DNA of 64,000 nucleotides. Source: Paraburkholderia sejongensis (GTDB lineage Bacteria; Pseudomonadota; Gammaproteobacteria; Burkholderiales; Burkholderiaceae). Below, one piece after another: positions 1 to 9,947 of this stretch. Position numbers and translations under genes: made by a program. Every line of letters begins with the position of its first letter. Position 1 is the first letter of the stretch. The notes under the pieces are model-generated. The model worked only from the letters and a program-made list of their open reading frames with translations. It did no database searches and was not told the DNA's origin. The stretch spans positions 186,001 through 250,000 of the forward strand of contig NZ_JAJITD010000010.1 of NCBI RefSeq assembly GCF_020880815.1, in the 5' to 3' direction.

Positions 1-211
1 CAACGGCGTGAACGTCACGCTGCAAACACCGGCTGGGCTCGCCACCCAGACCATCGCGCCGGCCAACGGGCAGATCGCCCAGTTGCTGCAGATTGCAGGC
101 AATAACCAGCAAGTCGCCAACGCCCTGCAACTGCATCTGCAAACGCAGCAGATGTCGGCCTCGATGCTCCGTCAGCTCGGCGTACTACAGGCATTGCAGA
201 ACAGGAGGTGA
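1..211 (+). CDS. C-terminal end of an unknown protein (partial, 5' end outside window)
   Basis: The reading frame is open from base 2 and stops at 211, giving about 69 residues of a C-terminus. The visible part is rich in Gln, Ala, Leu and Asn and has no Cys; it looks like a short beta segment followed by an amphipathic helix with several Gln-Leu and Met-Leu pairs. I do not recognise the family. It lies about 90 bases upstream of a FapF-like outer-membrane gene on the same strand, so it could be a FapE-like or other exported partner of a functional amyloid locus. That is inference from position and composition only. Confidence 0.6.
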   Translation, partial: NGVNVTLQTPAGLATQTIAPANGQIAQLLQIAGNNQQVANALQLHLQTQQMSASMLRQLGVLQALQNRR

Positions 212-304
212 AACCGCGGGCCGCCACCCGCGTACTGCAGCACCAGCAGCAAAGATACGGCCGCGCGAGGGAAGCGCGTGGCCGGAACACCGGGGGATTA
301 CAAG

Positions 305-1750
305 ATGAAAAACGTGTCACTGACCAGGGCGCCAAGGCTGGCGTTGGCGGCCATTCCGGCCGCCGCGATGCTGTGGGCCCCTTCGCAACCGGCGAGCGCG
401 CAAGCGCTCGCCAACCAGTCGCTGGAAGACCGTTTGAATACGCTGATGCGCGTGGTGGACGAGCAGCAGCGGCAGATTCACTCGCTCGAACGGCAGCTCA
501 CCCAGCTCGAGATGTCGCAACGCGGCCGCGGCCTGCCCGGCGCGGGCGCGGCTGCGGGCGCGGGCAGCGCCGCGCTCGCCGAACAGCCCGGCGCGGACGG
601 GTTGCCGGTGCCGCTGCCGCCGCTCGCGCAGATCACGCCGGGGGCGCCCGCGCCGGCCGGCAGCACCGGCACCGCGACCGGCGTGCCGGTCAATCCGCCG
701 GCGCCCGACAGCAGCAGCACGGCCGGCGGCCTGCCGCCCGCCACCGACGGCAGCGGCGCGGTCGGCCAGACCCAGCGCGCGGCCGAGCCGGTACGCACCC
801 AGGCCGAGCAGGCGGTCGTGCAGCGCGAACACGCGCCGCTGTTCGACCACAAGCTGACGATGGACTTCGGCATCAGCGACACCTACTACGACCGTCGCCA
901 GTTGCAGTTGTCGGGCTTCCTCGCGCTCGACGCGATCTTTCTCGGCAACATCAACCTCGGCCAGACCAAGTCGCACCAGGTGATGGCCGACCTCGACACA
1001 CGCTACGGCCTGACCGACCGCATCAGCGTCGACGTCGACGTGCCGTACATCTACCGGCGCAGCAACTTCATCGTCGGCGGCGCGGGCGGCGCGGCGAGCT
1101 CGCTGTCGGACGCGACGGTGTCGAGCCACGATCTCGGCGACGTGAACTTCGGCGTCTACTACCAGTTCGTGCGCGAGACCAACAGCATGCCGGACATCGT
1201 CGGCAGCCTGCGCGTGAAGGCGCCGACCGGCACCTCGCCGTTCGGCCAGAAGGTCGTGCAGATCGACGCCGACAACACCAACCTCGTCGCGCCCACCAGG
1301 CTGCCGACCGGCACCGGTTTCTGGAACATCACCGCGGGGCTGTCGGTGCTGAAGACCTACGACCCGGTCGTGCTGTTCGGCAGTGTGTCGTACACCTACA
1401 ACCTCGCGCGCTCGTTCGCCGACATCTCGTCGGTGCAGGGGCAGGTCGAGCCGGCGACGGTCAAGCTCGGCGACATTGTGCAGTTCGGCGGCGGCGTCGC
1501 GCTGGCGTTCTCCGACAAGGATTCGGCCAGCATCGCGTTCACGATGGCGCTCGAACCCGCGTCGAAGACGCGCGCGCCGGGCGGCTCCTACACGAAGGTG
1601 CCGGGCAGCGAGACCACCGCCGCCGCGATGAATTTTGGCTTGAACCACGTGGTGAACAAGCACCTGACGATCAACGGCGCGGTGTCGATCGGGCTCACCC
1701 CCGACGCGCCGAACTTCGTGGTCGGCGTGCGCTTTCCGTACACCTTCTGA
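305..1750 (+). CDS. FapF-like outer-membrane transporter (coiled coil, linker, beta-barrel)
   Basis: The product has 481 residues. A signal peptide ends near ASAQA (about residue 32). A coiled-coil stretch with heptad-like Leu/Gln spacing follows (roughly 38-75), then an Ala/Gly/Pro-rich linker (about 78-170), then a C-terminal region of alternating hydrophobic strands ending in Phe, as expected for an outer-membrane barrel. Motifs such as RYGLTDRISVDVDVPY and VKAPTGTSPFG resemble the FapF and MetA-pathway-of-phenol-degradation barrel families. The ATG at 305 is chosen because GGGGGA precedes it by 8 bases and the signal peptide starts there; an ATG at 278 would add nine unlikely residues. 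FapF secretes amyloid subunits in Pseudomonas. Assignment to Fap here is inference; a generic transporter is the alternative. Confidence 0.7.
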   Translation: MKNVSLTRAPRLALAAIPAAAMLWAPSQPASAQALANQSLEDRLNTLMRVVDEQQRQIHSLERQLTQLEMSQRGRGLPGAGAAAGAGSAALAEQPGADGLPVPLPPLAQITPGAPAPAGSTGTATGVPVNPPAPDSSSTAGGLPPATDGSGAVGQTQRAAEPVRTQAEQAVVQREHAPLFDHKLTMDFGISDTYYDRRQLQLSGFLALDAIFLGNINLGQTKSHQVMADLDTRYGLTDRISVDVDVPYIYRRSNFIVGGAGGAASSLSDATVSSHDLGDVNFGVYYQFVRETNSMPDIVGSLRVKAPTGTSPFGQKVVQIDADNTNLVAPTRLPTGTGFWNITAGLSVLKTYDPVVLFGSVSYTYNLARSFADISSVQGQVEPATVKLGDIVQFGGGVALAFSDKDSASIAFTMALEPASKTRAPGGSYTKVPGSETTAAAMNFGLNHVVNKHLTINGAVSIGLTPDAPNFVVGVRFPYTF

Positions 1751-1774
1751 CGTGCCAACGATGCGAGGCCGAAC

Positions 1775-3241
1775 GTGCGTGAATCACCTCATCTAACCAG
1801 TGTGGCCGCGGTGGCGTCCGCGGGATCGCATCTGTCGCTCGCGGTGCCGCGCGAGCGCGGCGCCGAACGTGTGCTGCTGTACGTCGCGCGCACGCCCGAC
1901 GAAACCCTGCTCGCGCATCTGCGAAGCCGCGGCTGGCAGGTTGCGGCCGCGCGCTCCGCGCACGAACTCGGGCGGCTCGTGAAGCCCGATCAGGCATGCG
2001 CGGGCATCGTCGATCTGGCGAGCTTCGCGCCGCGCGAGATCGGCGGACTCGAACTGAGCCTGCGCCAGCAGCAGGTCGGCTGGATCGCGCTGGCGAGCAA
2101 CGAACGGCTGAACGATCCGCTGGTGCGCCGGCTCGTGCGTCACTACTGCTTCGACTTCGTGAAGCTGCCGGCCGCGCACGCGACGATCGACTATCTGGCC
2201 GGCCACGCGTTCGGCATGGTCACGCTGTGCGACCCGGAACTGCCGCCGCCCGCGAGCGAAGCGGGCGACGAGGAAATGGTCGGCACCTGCGAGGCGATGC
2301 AGCAGCTGTTTCGCACGATCCGCAAGGTCGCCAACACCGATGCGAGCGTGTTCATCTCCGGCGAATCGGGCACCGGCAAGGAGCTCACCGCGCTGGCGAT
2401 TCACGAGCGCTCGCCGCGCCGCAAAGCGCCGTTCATGGCGATCAACTGCGGCGCGATTCCGCATCACCTTCTGCAATCCGAACTGTTCGGCTACGAGCGC
2501 GGCGCGTTCACCGGCGCGAACCAGCGCAAGATCGGCCGGGTCGAAGCGGCCGACGGCGGCACGCTGTTTCTCGACGAAATCGGCGATCTGCCGCTGGAGA
2601 GCCAAGCGAGCCTGCTGCGCTTTTTGCAGGAGGGCAAGATCGAGCGGCTCGGCGGGCGTGAATCGATCCCGGTCGACGTGCGGATCATCTCGGCGACCCA
2701 CGTCGATCTCGAAGGCGCGATGCGCGACGGCCAGTTCCGCGCGGACCTGTTCCACCGGCTGTGCGTGCTGCGCGTCGACGAACCGCCGCTGCGCACGCGC
2801 GGCAAGGACATCGAAATCCTTGCGTATCACATCCTGCACAAGTTCAAGGCCGACAACGCGCGCAAGATTCGCGGCTTCACGCCGTCGGCGATCGAGGCGC
2901 TTTACAACTACGGCTGGCCCGGCAACGTGCGCGAACTGATCAACCGGGTGCGCCGCGCGATCGTGATGGCCGAGAACAAGCTGATCTCGGCGGAGGACCT
3001 CGATCTCGCGGGCTACACGGAGCAGCAGAGCATGACGCTGACCCAGGCGCGCGAGGCCGCCGAGAAGCGCGCGATCGAGGCGGCGCTGTTGCGGCACCGG
3101 CACCGGCTGACCGAGGCGGCGGCCGATCTGAATATTTCGCGCGTCACGCTGTACCGGCTGATGGGCGTGCATGGGCTGCGCGAACTCGCTGGCGCGGAAG
3201 AGAAAGGGCCGTTGGCTGCGAACGAGCCGGCGCAGCGGTGA
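1775..3241 (+). CDS. Sigma54-dependent transcriptional activator (AAA+ / Fis-type HTH)
   Basis: This 488-residue activator has three parts. The N-terminal domain (about 1-165) is receiver-like and resembles VpsR-type regulators, but without an obvious phospho-acceptor pattern. The AAA+ domain (about 170-400) carries Walker A GESGTGKE at 196-203, the sigma54-contact loop GAFTGA at 243-248 and Walker B GGTLFLDE at 261-268. A Fis-type helix-turn-helix lies near 445-463. The family remodels sigma54 RNA polymerase at -24/-12 promoters. The start is GTG at 1775 with a GAGG about 7 bases upstream, 24 bases after the FapF-like gene, so the two probably share a transcript and the regulator may control that locus. 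I found no convincing -24/-12 promoter in the visible part. Confidence 0.9.
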   Translation: MRESPHLTSVAAVASAGSHLSLAVPRERGAERVLLYVARTPDETLLAHLRSRGWQVAAARSAHELGRLVKPDQACAGIVDLASFAPREIGGLELSLRQQQVGWIALASNERLNDPLVRRLVRHYCFDFVKLPAAHATIDYLAGHAFGMVTLCDPELPPPASEAGDEEMVGTCEAMQQLFRTIRKVANTDASVFISGESGTGKELTALAIHERSPRRKAPFMAINCGAIPHHLLQSELFGYERGAFTGANQRKIGRVEAADGGTLFLDEIGDLPLESQASLLRFLQEGKIERLGGRESIPVDVRIISATHVDLEGAMRDGQFRADLFHRLCVLRVDEPPLRTRGKDIEILAYHILHKFKADNARKIRGFTPSAIEALYNYGWPGNVRELINRVRRAIVMAENKLISAEDLDLAGYTEQQSMTLTQAREAAEKRAIEAALLRHRHRLTEAAADLNISRVTLYRLMGVHGLRELAGAEEKGPLAANEPAQR

Positions 3242-3310
3242 GCGGCGCGCGCGCCGGTGCGCGCGGGCGCGTCGGGTAGAATCGTTCGATTACCCTCCTC
3301 TCTCCACTCG

Positions 3311-3811
3311 ATGACGACGCTCACCCTGATCGTCGCTCGCGCCAACAATGGCGTGATCGGCCGCGATAACCAGTTGCCCTGGCGACTGCCCGAAGACCTG
3401 AAGTTCTTCAAGCGCACCACGATGGGCGCGCCCATCATCATGGGCCGCAAGACGCACGAATCGATCGGCCGGCCGCTGCCGGGACGCCGCAACATCGTCG
3501 TCACGCGCGACGGGGCACGCCGCTTTCAGGGCTGCGACACCGCGACCAATCTCGACGACGCGCTGCGTCTGGCCGGTCAGGATCAGGCGCCGCAGGCGTT
3601 TCTGATCGGCGGCGCGCAGTTGTATCAGGAGGGCCTGCTGCACGCGGACAAGCTGATCGTCACCGAGATCGCCGCCGACTTCGACGGCGACGCGACCTTC
3701 CCGGCCATCGATCGCGACGTCTGGGAAGAAGTCGCGCGCGAAGCGCATCACTCGAACGCGCCGAACGACTTCGACTACGCGTTCGTCACGTATCAGCGCA
3801 AGGACGGTTGA
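3311..3811 (+). CDS. folA: Dihydrofolate reductase
   Basis: The product reduces dihydrofolate to tetrahydrofolate with NADPH in the cytoplasm, feeding thymidylate, purine and methionine synthesis; it is the trimethoprim target. It has 166 residues, usual for bacterial DHFR. The N-terminal active-site signature is clear ([18 protein letters not shown], residues 13-30), with Asp29 at the position of E. coli catalytic Asp27. The NADPH-binding [16 protein letters not shown] segment follows. The ATG at 3311 is used because upstream in-frame codons would extend the protein beyond the conserved start. A TAGAAT at 3276-3281 is a plausible -10 element. It converges on pmbA across a shared terminator. 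Confidence 0.97.
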   Translation: MTTLTLIVARANNGVIGRDNQLPWRLPEDLKFFKRTTMGAPIIMGRKTHESIGRPLPGRRNIVVTRDGARRFQGCDTATNLDDALRLAGQDQAPQAFLIGGAQLYQEGLLHADKLIVTEIAADFDGDATFPAIDRDVWEEVAREAHHSNAPNDFDYAFVTYQRKDG

Positions 3812-3861
3812 ACAAAGCGCCTCGTGCTCAAGACGCGGGTGCGCGCCGCGCACCAATAAAA

Positions 3862-3885
3862 AACGCCACGCAATTGCGTGGCGTT
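3862..3885. terminator. Bidirectional rho-independent terminator between folA and pmbA
   Basis: A 10-bp perfect stem (AACGCCACGC / GCGTGGCGTT) with an AATT loop is preceded by AATAAAAAA and followed by a T-rich stretch. It can stop transcription from both convergent genes. Confidence 0.85.
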
Positions 3886-3914
3886 GTTCTTTTACCGCAG
3901 CGTCGGCGCGGCGC

Positions 3915-5285
3915 TCACTGCCCGGCGATCGTCATCCGCTCGATCAGCACCGAACCGGTCTGCTTGGTGCCGCGCGTGATCGTGTCCGCGCCGATCGCGA
4001 CGATATGGCGGAACATCTCCTGCAGTGTGCTCGCGACCGTGATCTCCTCGACCGGATACTGGATCTTGCCGTTCTCGACCCAGAAGCCCGACGCGCCGCG
4101 CGAATAGTCGCCGGTCACGTAGTTCACGCCCTGCCCCATCAGCTCGGTCAGCAGCAGACCGGTGCCGAGCTTTTTCAGCATCGCCTCGAAGTCGTCTTCC
4201 GCGCGCGTGTTCGAGCTGAGCAGCGACAGGTTGTGCGAGCCGCCCGCGTTACCGGTGGTCTGCATGCCGAGCTTGCGCGCCGAGTAGGTCGACAGGAAGT
4301 AGCCTTCGACCACGCCGTCTTTCACGACCGAACGCTGGCGGGTGCGCACGCCTTCTTCGTCGAACGGCGCGCTGCCCATCGCGCGCGCGACGTGCGGGTC
4401 CTCGACGACCTGCACGTGCGGCGCGAACACCGGCTTGCCGAGGCTGTCGACGAGGAACGAGGTCTTGCGATACAGCGCGCCGCCGCTGGTCGCCTGCACG
4501 AATGCGCCGAGCAGCCCCGCCGCGAGCGGCGCCTCGAACAGCACCGGCACCTTGCGGGTGTCGAGTCCGCGCGCGCCAATGCGGGCCAGCGCGCGCTGCG
4601 CGGCATAGCGGCCGACCGCTTCCGGATCGGCGAGCTGATCGGCGCTGCGGGTCGACGTGTACCAGTCGTCGCGCTGCATGTTGCGGCCGCTGCCGGCGAT
4701 CGGCGCGCACGCGATGTAATGGCGCGAGTATGGGTAGCCGGCCAGGAAACCGCGCGAAGTGGCCAGCACGAACTGCGAGTGTTGTGCCGACACGCTCGCG
4801 CCTTCCGAATTCTTGATCTGCGGATCGGTCGCGAACGCGGCGTCTTCCGCGCGGCGGGCGATTTCGACCGCTTCATCGGCCGACAGATTCCACGGGTGAT
4901 ACAGATCGAGATCGCGCGGCGCGGTTTCGAGCAACTCGGCTTCGGCGAGGCCCGCGCAATCGTCCTCGGCGGTGAAGCGCGCGATGTTGTACGCGGCCGC
5001 GACCGTATCCTTGAGCGCCTGCGACGAGAAATCCGAGGTGCTCGCGTTGCCGCGCTTGTTGCCGATGAACACCGTGACGCCGACCATCTTGTCGCGGTTG
5101 TGCTCGATCGTCTCGACCTCGCCGCGCCGCACCGAGACGGACAGGCCGTCGCCTTCGGAGATTTCGGTCGCGGCGTCGGTGCCGCCGAGCGCCTTCGCGT
5201 GACGGAGGATGTCCGAGGCGATTTCCTTCAGCTCATCCTGGGTATGCGGAAAAAAGCGCTGCTTGACGTCCATGTCTGCTGCCAT
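3915..5285 (-). CDS. pmbA: Metalloprotease PmbA/TldE
   Basis: The product is the PmbA (TldE) partner of the TldD/TldE zinc protease, which matures microcin-type peptides and acts on unfolded peptides in the cytoplasm. The 456-residue length and conserved blocks ([20 protein letters not shown] near the N-terminus, [11 protein letters not shown] in the middle, [18 protein letters not shown] near the C-terminus) match the family. TldE itself lacks the zinc HExxxH motif, and none is seen. The ATG at 5285 is chosen because AGGAC precedes it at normal spacing; longer in-frame starts give an atypical N-terminus. It is divergent from darP, a pairing (pmbA-yjgA) common in proteobacteria. Confidence 0.95.
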   Translation of the reverse strand: MAADMDVKQRFFPHTQDELKEIASDILRHAKALGGTDAATEISEGDGLSVSVRRGEVETIEHNRDKMVGVTVFIGNKRGNASTSDFSSQALKDTVAAAYNIARFTAEDDCAGLAEAELLETAPRDLDLYHPWNLSADEAVEIARRAEDAAFATDPQIKNSEGASVSAQHSQFVLATSRGFLAGYPYSRHYIACAPIAGSGRNMQRDDWYTSTRSADQLADPEAVGRYAAQRALARIGARGLDTRKVPVLFEAPLAAGLLGAFVQATSGGALYRKTSFLVDSLGKPVFAPHVQVVEDPHVARAMGSAPFDEEGVRTRQRSVVKDGVVEGYFLSTYSARKLGMQTTGNAGGSHNLSLLSSNTRAEDDFEAMLKKLGTGLLLTELMGQGVNYVTGDYSRGASGFWVENGKIQYPVEEITVASTLQEMFRHIVAIGADTITRGTKQTGSVLIERMTIAGQ

Positions 5286-5471
5286 TGTGATTGCCGTCCT
5301 GTTGGGGCCGCGCGGCCCGGAGTGTGCGCACCGTGTGCGGCGCAGGCGCGCGGGTGCGGGATAAATGCATCCCGCGATCATAGCAAGCTACGCGGCGCCG
5401 TACCTGCGATTCGCGGCCCGTTCGACGCACGTCCGGCCCCGCGGGCAGGCGGCGCGGCCTGCGCGGCACGC

Positions 5472-5477
5472 TACAAT
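5472..5477 (+). promoter_or_regulatory. Candidate -10 element placing the darP start at the +1 site
   Basis: TACAAT at 5472-5477 ends six bases before the darP ATG at 5484, so the expected transcription start falls on or next to the A of the start codon. No good TTGACA-like -35 is visible at 17 bases and no Shine-Dalgarno fits in front of the ATG. A leaderless transcript is inferred. Confidence 0.4.
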
Positions 5478-5483
5478 ATCGCC

Positions 5484-6101
5484 ATGACACGCAAAACCCG
5501 CATTCAACCGATCGAATCCGTCGTCACGGAAGTCGACGAAAACGGCTACGACCGCCCGAGCAAGTCCCAGATGAAGCGCGAAATGGCCGCGCTGCAGGAT
5601 CTGGGCGCGGAGCTGGTCACGCTGCCGAAAGACGCGCTCAAGCGCATGCCGATGCCCGAAAAGCTCGATGAAGCCGTGCGCGAAGCACGCCGCATCACCG
5701 ATCACGAAGGCAAGCGCCGCCAGATCCAGTACGTGGGCCGCGTGATGCGCTCGCTGCTGGACACGGAAGTCGCCGCGCTGCGCACCGCGCTCGACACCTA
5801 CAAGGGCGTCAACAAGAGCGAAACCGCGAAGCTGCACTGGATCGAGCGCACCCGCGAAAAGCTGCTCGCCGACGACGCCGCGCTGACCGACTTCATCCGC
5901 AAGTACCCGGCCGCCGATCCGCAGCAGGGCCGCACGCTGATCCGCAACGCGCGCAAGGAAGCCGAGCAGAGCAAGCCGCCGCGCTACTTCCGCGAGCTGT
6001 TCCAGTGGATCAAGAACGCGGCCGACGCGGACGACGAAGCCGACGACGCGCAAGACGCCAATCTCACCGCGGACGACGACGATGACGACCGCGACGCCTG
6101 A
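5484..6101 (+). CDS. darP: Ribosome biogenesis factor DarP (YjgA, DUF615)
   Basis: The product is a 205-residue member of the YjgA/DUF615 family; in E. coli DarP helps late maturation of the 50S subunit around the peptidyl-transferase centre. The family signature [20 protein letters not shown] lies near residues 30-50 and a helical, charged body follows ([15 protein letters not shown]). The C-terminus is an Asp-rich acidic tail. The start at 5484 matches the family N-terminus, and a -10 element sits almost directly in front of it. Its last 20 bases overlap mog in another frame, suggesting translational coupling. It is divergent from pmbA. Confidence 0.93.
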   Translation: MTRKTRIQPIESVVTEVDENGYDRPSKSQMKREMAALQDLGAELVTLPKDALKRMPMPEKLDEAVREARRITDHEGKRRQIQYVGRVMRSLLDTEVAALRTALDTYKGVNKSETAKLHWIERTREKLLADDAALTDFIRKYPAADPQQGRTLIRNARKEAEQSKPPRYFRELFQWIKNAADADDEADDAQDANLTADDDDDDRDA

Positions 6102-6732
6102 GCGGCGCCAGCCGCGCAACCATCCGGACGAAATCGTGATCGGCCTCGTGTCGATCAGCGACCGCGCGTCGACCGGCGTCTATGAGGACAAGGGCATTCC
6201 GGCACTGCAGGAATGGCTCGGCGCGGCGCTCACGTCGCCGTGGCAGGTGGTCACCCGCCTGATCGCCGACGACGCGCCGACCATCTCCGCGACGCTGACC
6301 GAACTGGTCGATGAAGTGGGCTGCGATCTGGTGTTGACCACCGGCGGCACCGGCCCGGCGCGGCGCGACGTGACGCCCGAGGCAACGCTCGCGGTTGCCA
6401 GCAAAGAGATGCCGGGTTTCGGCGAGCAGATGCGGCAGATCAGCCTGAATTTCGTGCCGACCGCGATCCTGTCGCGGCAGGTCGCGGTGATCCGCGAAAC
6501 CGCCGATCACGCGGCGCTGATCATCAACCTGCCGGGTCAGCCGAAGTCGATCAGGGAAACGCTCGAAGGTCTGCGCGACGCGGACGCGGGCAATGCGGTG
6601 AAGGTGCCGGGGATTTTCGCGGCGGTGCCCTATTGCATCGATCTGATCGGCGGGCCGTATGTGGAAACCAACGCCGATGTGGTGAAGGCGTTCCGGCCGA
6701 AGAACGCGGTGCGCGCTCCGCGGCAGGCATAG
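6082..6732 (+). CDS. mog: Molybdopterin adenylyltransferase
   Basis: Mog adenylates molybdopterin before molybdenum insertion in molybdenum cofactor synthesis. The product has 216 residues with the MoCF-binding fold: [11 protein letters not shown] near the start, the nucleotide-binding [16 protein letters not shown] signature in the middle and [12 protein letters not shown] toward the end. The ATG at 6082 lies inside the 3' end of darP. The formate dehydrogenase near the right end of this window needs molybdenum cofactor, so this enzyme supports it metabolically, although the two loci are not linked in transcription. Confidence 0.95.
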   Translation: MTTATPERRQPRNHPDEIVIGLVSISDRASTGVYEDKGIPALQEWLGAALTSPWQVVTRLIADDAPTISATLTELVDEVGCDLVLTTGGTGPARRDVTPEATLAVASKEMPGFGEQMRQISLNFVPTAILSRQVAVIRETADHAALIINLPGQPKSIRETLEGLRDADAGNAVKVPGIFAAVPYCIDLIGGPYVETNADVVKAFRPKNAVRAPRQA

Positions 6733-6841
6733 TCAAGGACTCGGGTTTGGAGGCCGCGCCACGCCGGCGCTCGTTGAGTTCGCCGCTGGTTGGCGACGAC
6801 GTGGCGCTTCGAAGTCGATCAGGTGGCGTTCGGCTTGCGCT

Positions 6842-7459
6842 TTATTTCGCGCTCGCGTCGGCTTGCGCCGCCGGAGCCGACGGCACCAGGAAATGCTCGC
6901 GGTAGTACTTCAGTTCGTCGATCGACTCGTGGATGTCCGCCAGCGCGGTGTGCATCGCGCGCTTCTGGAAACCCTTGTAGACGGCCGGCTGCCAGCGGCG
7001 GCACAACTCCTTCAGCGTGCTGACGTCGAGGTTGCGGTAGTGGAAGAACTTTTCCAGCTCCGGCATCCAGCGCGCCATGAAGCGGCGGTCCTGGCAAATC
7101 GAGTTGCCGCACATCGGCGACTTGCCCGGCGGCACGTAAGCGCCGAGAAACTCGCGAATCTGCTCGACCGCGTCGGCTTCGCTGACCGTCGACGCCTTCA
7201 CGCGATCGATCAGCCCCGAACGGCCATGCGTGTTCTGGTTCCACTCGTCCATCTTCGCGAGCGTTTCGTCGCTCTGATGAATCGCCAGCACCGGACCTTC
7301 GACCATCCGGTCGAGCGTCGAATTGGTCACCACCACCGCGATTTCGATGATGCGATCGGTGTCGGGCTCGAGCCCGGTCATTTCCATGTCCAGCCAGATC
7401 AGATTCATGTCGCTGCGCACGAGCGGCAGCGGGTCGGTGGAAGCGAGGATGTCAGTCAT
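6842..7459 (-). CDS. orn: Oligoribonuclease
   Basis: Orn is a 3'-5' exonuclease that removes the last 2-5 nucleotide RNA oligomers and the pGpG left by c-di-GMP breakdown. The product has 205 residues with the DEDDh exonuclease layout: [11 protein letters not shown] supplies the first Asp/Glu pair (about residues 20-30), then an Asp in the CQDRRFM region, and [11 protein letters not shown] supplies the catalytic His/Asp. The start at 7459 gives about 15 extra residues before the conserved core; an internal ATG (MNLIWLD) is the alternative. It is divergent from the M48 protease gene. Confidence 0.96.
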   Translation of the reverse strand: MTDILASTDPLPLVRSDMNLIWLDMEMTGLEPDTDRIIEIAVVVTNSTLDRMVEGPVLAIHQSDETLAKMDEWNQNTHGRSGLIDRVKASTVSEADAVEQIREFLGAYVPPGKSPMCGNSICQDRRFMARWMPELEKFFHYRNLDVSTLKELCRRWQPAVYKGFQKRAMHTALADIHESIDELKYYREHFLVPSAPAAQADASAK

Positions 7460-7682
7460 GAAGGCAACCCTGAGGGCCGCGTGGCGGCTTCGCTCAGAAG
7501 CCGCGCGCCGCGGCGCGTGTTCGTTTGAAATGGCTTCGCGCGGCTGGCGGCGACCAGGCGGCGGCGCTGCGCTGCGTGCAGGCATCGCCCGATGACCGCC
7601 CGTGTCGCCGCTAAACCGTAGCGCCCCGCCGCGAGGCGGGAAGAAACATATAATTCTCGCATAGATACCACGGAATCCCCGG

Positions 7683-8942
7683 ATGCCTACCCTGTACTTC
7701 ACCACTGTGTTCGTCATCGCGGTCGTCGCGATGGTCGGCACCAAACTCTGGCTCGCGTCGCGGCAGATCCGCTTCGTCGCCGGCCATCGCGAGCAGGTGC
7801 CCAGCCAGTTCGCGACCACGATCGCCCTCTCGGCGCACCAGCGCGCGGCCGACTACACGGTCGAGCGCACCCGGCTCGCGATGATCGAAATCGTCGTCGG
7901 CGCGGCCGTGCTGATCTGGCTCACGCTGCTCGGCGGCGTGCAGATGCTCGATCTGGCGATCTCCGACTGGCTCGGCCGCGGCTACCTCGGCCAGATCGCG
8001 CTGGTCGCGGCGGTGATCGCGATCACCAGCGCGATCGACCTGCCGTTCGACTACTACCGGCAGTTCGTCGTCGAACAGCGCTTCGGCTTCAACCGGATGA
8101 GTAAGGGGCTGTTCTTCTTCGACCGTCTGAAAGGCACGCTGCTCGGCGTCGCGTTCGGGCTGCCGCTGCTGTTCGTCGTGCTGTGGCTGATGAACCGGGC
8201 GGGCAACCTGTGGTGGCTGTGGGCGTGGGTCGTGTGGGTCGCGTTCCAGATGTTCGGCCTGCTGATTTTCCCGACCTTCATCGCGCCGCTGTTCAACAAG
8301 TTCGAACCGCTGAAGGACGAGGCGCTGGTCAATCGCATCGAGGCGCTGATGAAGCGCTGCGGCTTTGCCGCGAAGGGCCTGTTCGTGATGGACGGCAGCC
8401 GCCGCTCCGCGCACGGCAATGCGTACTTCACCGGCTTCGGCGCCAGCAAGCGCATCGTGTTCTTCGACACGCTGCTCGCGCGCCTGTCGGGCCGCGAGAT
8501 CGAAGCGGTGCTCGCGCACGAGCTCGGCCATTTCAAGCGCCGTCACGTGATGAAGCGGATGCTCGTCACGTTCGCGATCAGCCTTGTGATGCTCGCGCTG
8601 CTCGGCTGGCTGTCGCAATGCGTGTGGTTCTACGAAGGGCTCGGCGTGCGGCCGTCGCTGATCGGCGGCAATAGCGGGCTCGCGCTGGTGCTGTTCTTCC
8701 TCGCGCTGCCGGTGTTCATGTTCTTCGTCACGCCGCTCGGCAGCCTCAGCTCGCGCAAGCACGAGTTCGAAGCGGACGCGTTCGCGGCGACCCAGACCGA
8801 CGCGCAGGATCTCGTCAACGCGCTGGTCAAGCTGTACGAGGACAACGCGTCGACACTGACGCCCGATCCGCTCTACACCTCGTTCTACTACTCGCATCCG
8901 CCGGCGTCGCAGCGGATCGACCGACTGCTGCGTCACGCATGA
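7683..8942 (+). CDS. M48 family (Ste24-like) membrane zinc endopeptidase
   Basis: A 419-residue integral membrane protease related to eukaryotic CAAX prenyl protease Ste24. Several hydrophobic segments are visible (about 1-20, 60-80, 100-120, 155-205, 300-360). The zinc motif HELGH is at 279-283 and the third ligand is probably Glu363 in HEFEAD. The Ste24-type block [17 protein letters not shown] precedes the active site. Bacteria generally lack prenylated CAAX substrates, so its target is unknown; membrane protein quality control is a reasonable guess. A TATAAT sits at 7649-7654. Its stop overlaps the rsgA start (ATGA), so the two genes are coupled. Confidence 0.9.
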   Translation: MPTLYFTTVFVIAVVAMVGTKLWLASRQIRFVAGHREQVPSQFATTIALSAHQRAADYTVERTRLAMIEIVVGAAVLIWLTLLGGVQMLDLAISDWLGRGYLGQIALVAAVIAITSAIDLPFDYYRQFVVEQRFGFNRMSKGLFFFDRLKGTLLGVAFGLPLLFVVLWLMNRAGNLWWLWAWVVWVAFQMFGLLIFPTFIAPLFNKFEPLKDEALVNRIEALMKRCGFAAKGLFVMDGSRRSAHGNAYFTGFGASKRIVFFDTLLARLSGREIEAVLAHELGHFKRRHVMKRMLVTFAISLVMLALLGWLSQCVWFYEGLGVRPSLIGGNSGLALVLFFLALPVFMFFVTPLGSLSSRKHEFEADAFAATQTDAQDLVNALVKLYEDNASTLTPDPLYTSFYYSHPPASQRIDRLLRHA

Positions 8943-9946
8943 GCGCCCGCGCCCCGAAAAAAGCGCCGCGCGCGCAGGCCGGCGCGCACGGCACGCGTAT
9001 CGGCGGACTGGTGGTGGCCGCGCATGGCCGTCATTATCTGGTCGCGCCCGAGGACGGCGGCGCAATGCTGCAGTGCTTCCCGCGCGGCAAGCGCAGCGAG
9101 GTCGCGGTCGGCGACCGGGTGATCTACGAGCCGACTTCAGCGGATCAGGGCGTGATCGTCGAGATCGGCGAGCGGCGCAATCTGCTGTATCGCTCGGATC
9201 AATACAAGTCGAAGCTGTTCGCCGCGAATCTCGATCAACTGCTGATCGTGCTCGCGACCGAGCCGCACTTCAGCGAAGACCTGCTCGGCCGCGCGCTGGT
9301 CGCCGCCGAAGCGAACGAGCTGAAGCCGCTGATCGTGCTGAACAAGATCGACGTTACCGCCGCGCTAGAAGGCGCGCGCCGCCGGCTCGAGCCGTATCGC
9401 GCGCTCGGCTATCCGGTGCTGGAGGTGTCGATCCGCATGCAGCCCGAGGCGGCGCGGGCGGTGCTGAGCGAGCATCTGCGTAACCATGCGACGCTGCTGC
9501 TCGGCCAGTCCGGGATGGGCAAGTCGACGCTGGTGAATCTGCTGATTCCGCACGCCGAAGTCGCGACGCGTGAGATCTCGACCGCGTTGAATAGCGGCCG
9601 GCATACCACGACATTTACCCGGCTTTATCCGCTGCCGGTGGACACGGACAATGCGCACGACGTCGATGGCTCGACCGGCGCGAGCCGTGTGATCGGCTCC
9701 GCCGGCGCACTGATCGATTCGCCGGGCTTCCAGGAATTCGGCCTGCACCACCTGACCGAAGGCCGGCTCGAACGCGCGTTTCCGGAATTCCGGCCGCTGC
9801 TGCCGAACTGCCGCTTCTACAACTGCCACCATCTGCACGAGCCCGGCTGCGCGATTCTCGAAGCGGTCGCCGATGGCCGTATTCGCCGCGAACGGCATGC
9901 GCTGTATGCGCAGCTCGTGCATGAGGCAAGCCAGATCGTCCGCTGA
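8939..9946 (+). CDS. rsgA: Ribosome small-subunit-dependent GTPase A
   Basis: RsgA is a circularly permuted GTPase that checks late 30S subunit assembly. The 335-residue product shows an N-terminal OB fold, then G4 (LNKID) ahead of G1 (GQSGMGKST, about residues 192-200), the permuted order typical of the family, and a G3-like DSPGF. The C-terminal zinc knuckle is clear: [14 protein letters not shown]. The start overlaps the preceding protease stop by four bases. A short DUF2007 gene follows two bases after its stop. Confidence 0.96.
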   Translation: MSARAPKKAPRAQAGAHGTRIGGLVVAAHGRHYLVAPEDGGAMLQCFPRGKRSEVAVGDRVIYEPTSADQGVIVEIGERRNLLYRSDQYKSKLFAANLDQLLIVLATEPHFSEDLLGRALVAAEANELKPLIVLNKIDVTAALEGARRRLEPYRALGYPVLEVSIRMQPEAARAVLSEHLRNHATLLLGQSGMGKSTLVNLLIPHAEVATREISTALNSGRHTTTFTRLYPLPVDTDNAHDVDGSTGASRVIGSAGALIDSPGFQEFGLHHLTEGRLERAFPEFRPLLPNCRFYNCHHLHEPGCAILEAVADGRIRRERHALYAQLVHEASQIVR

Positions 9947-9947
9947 T

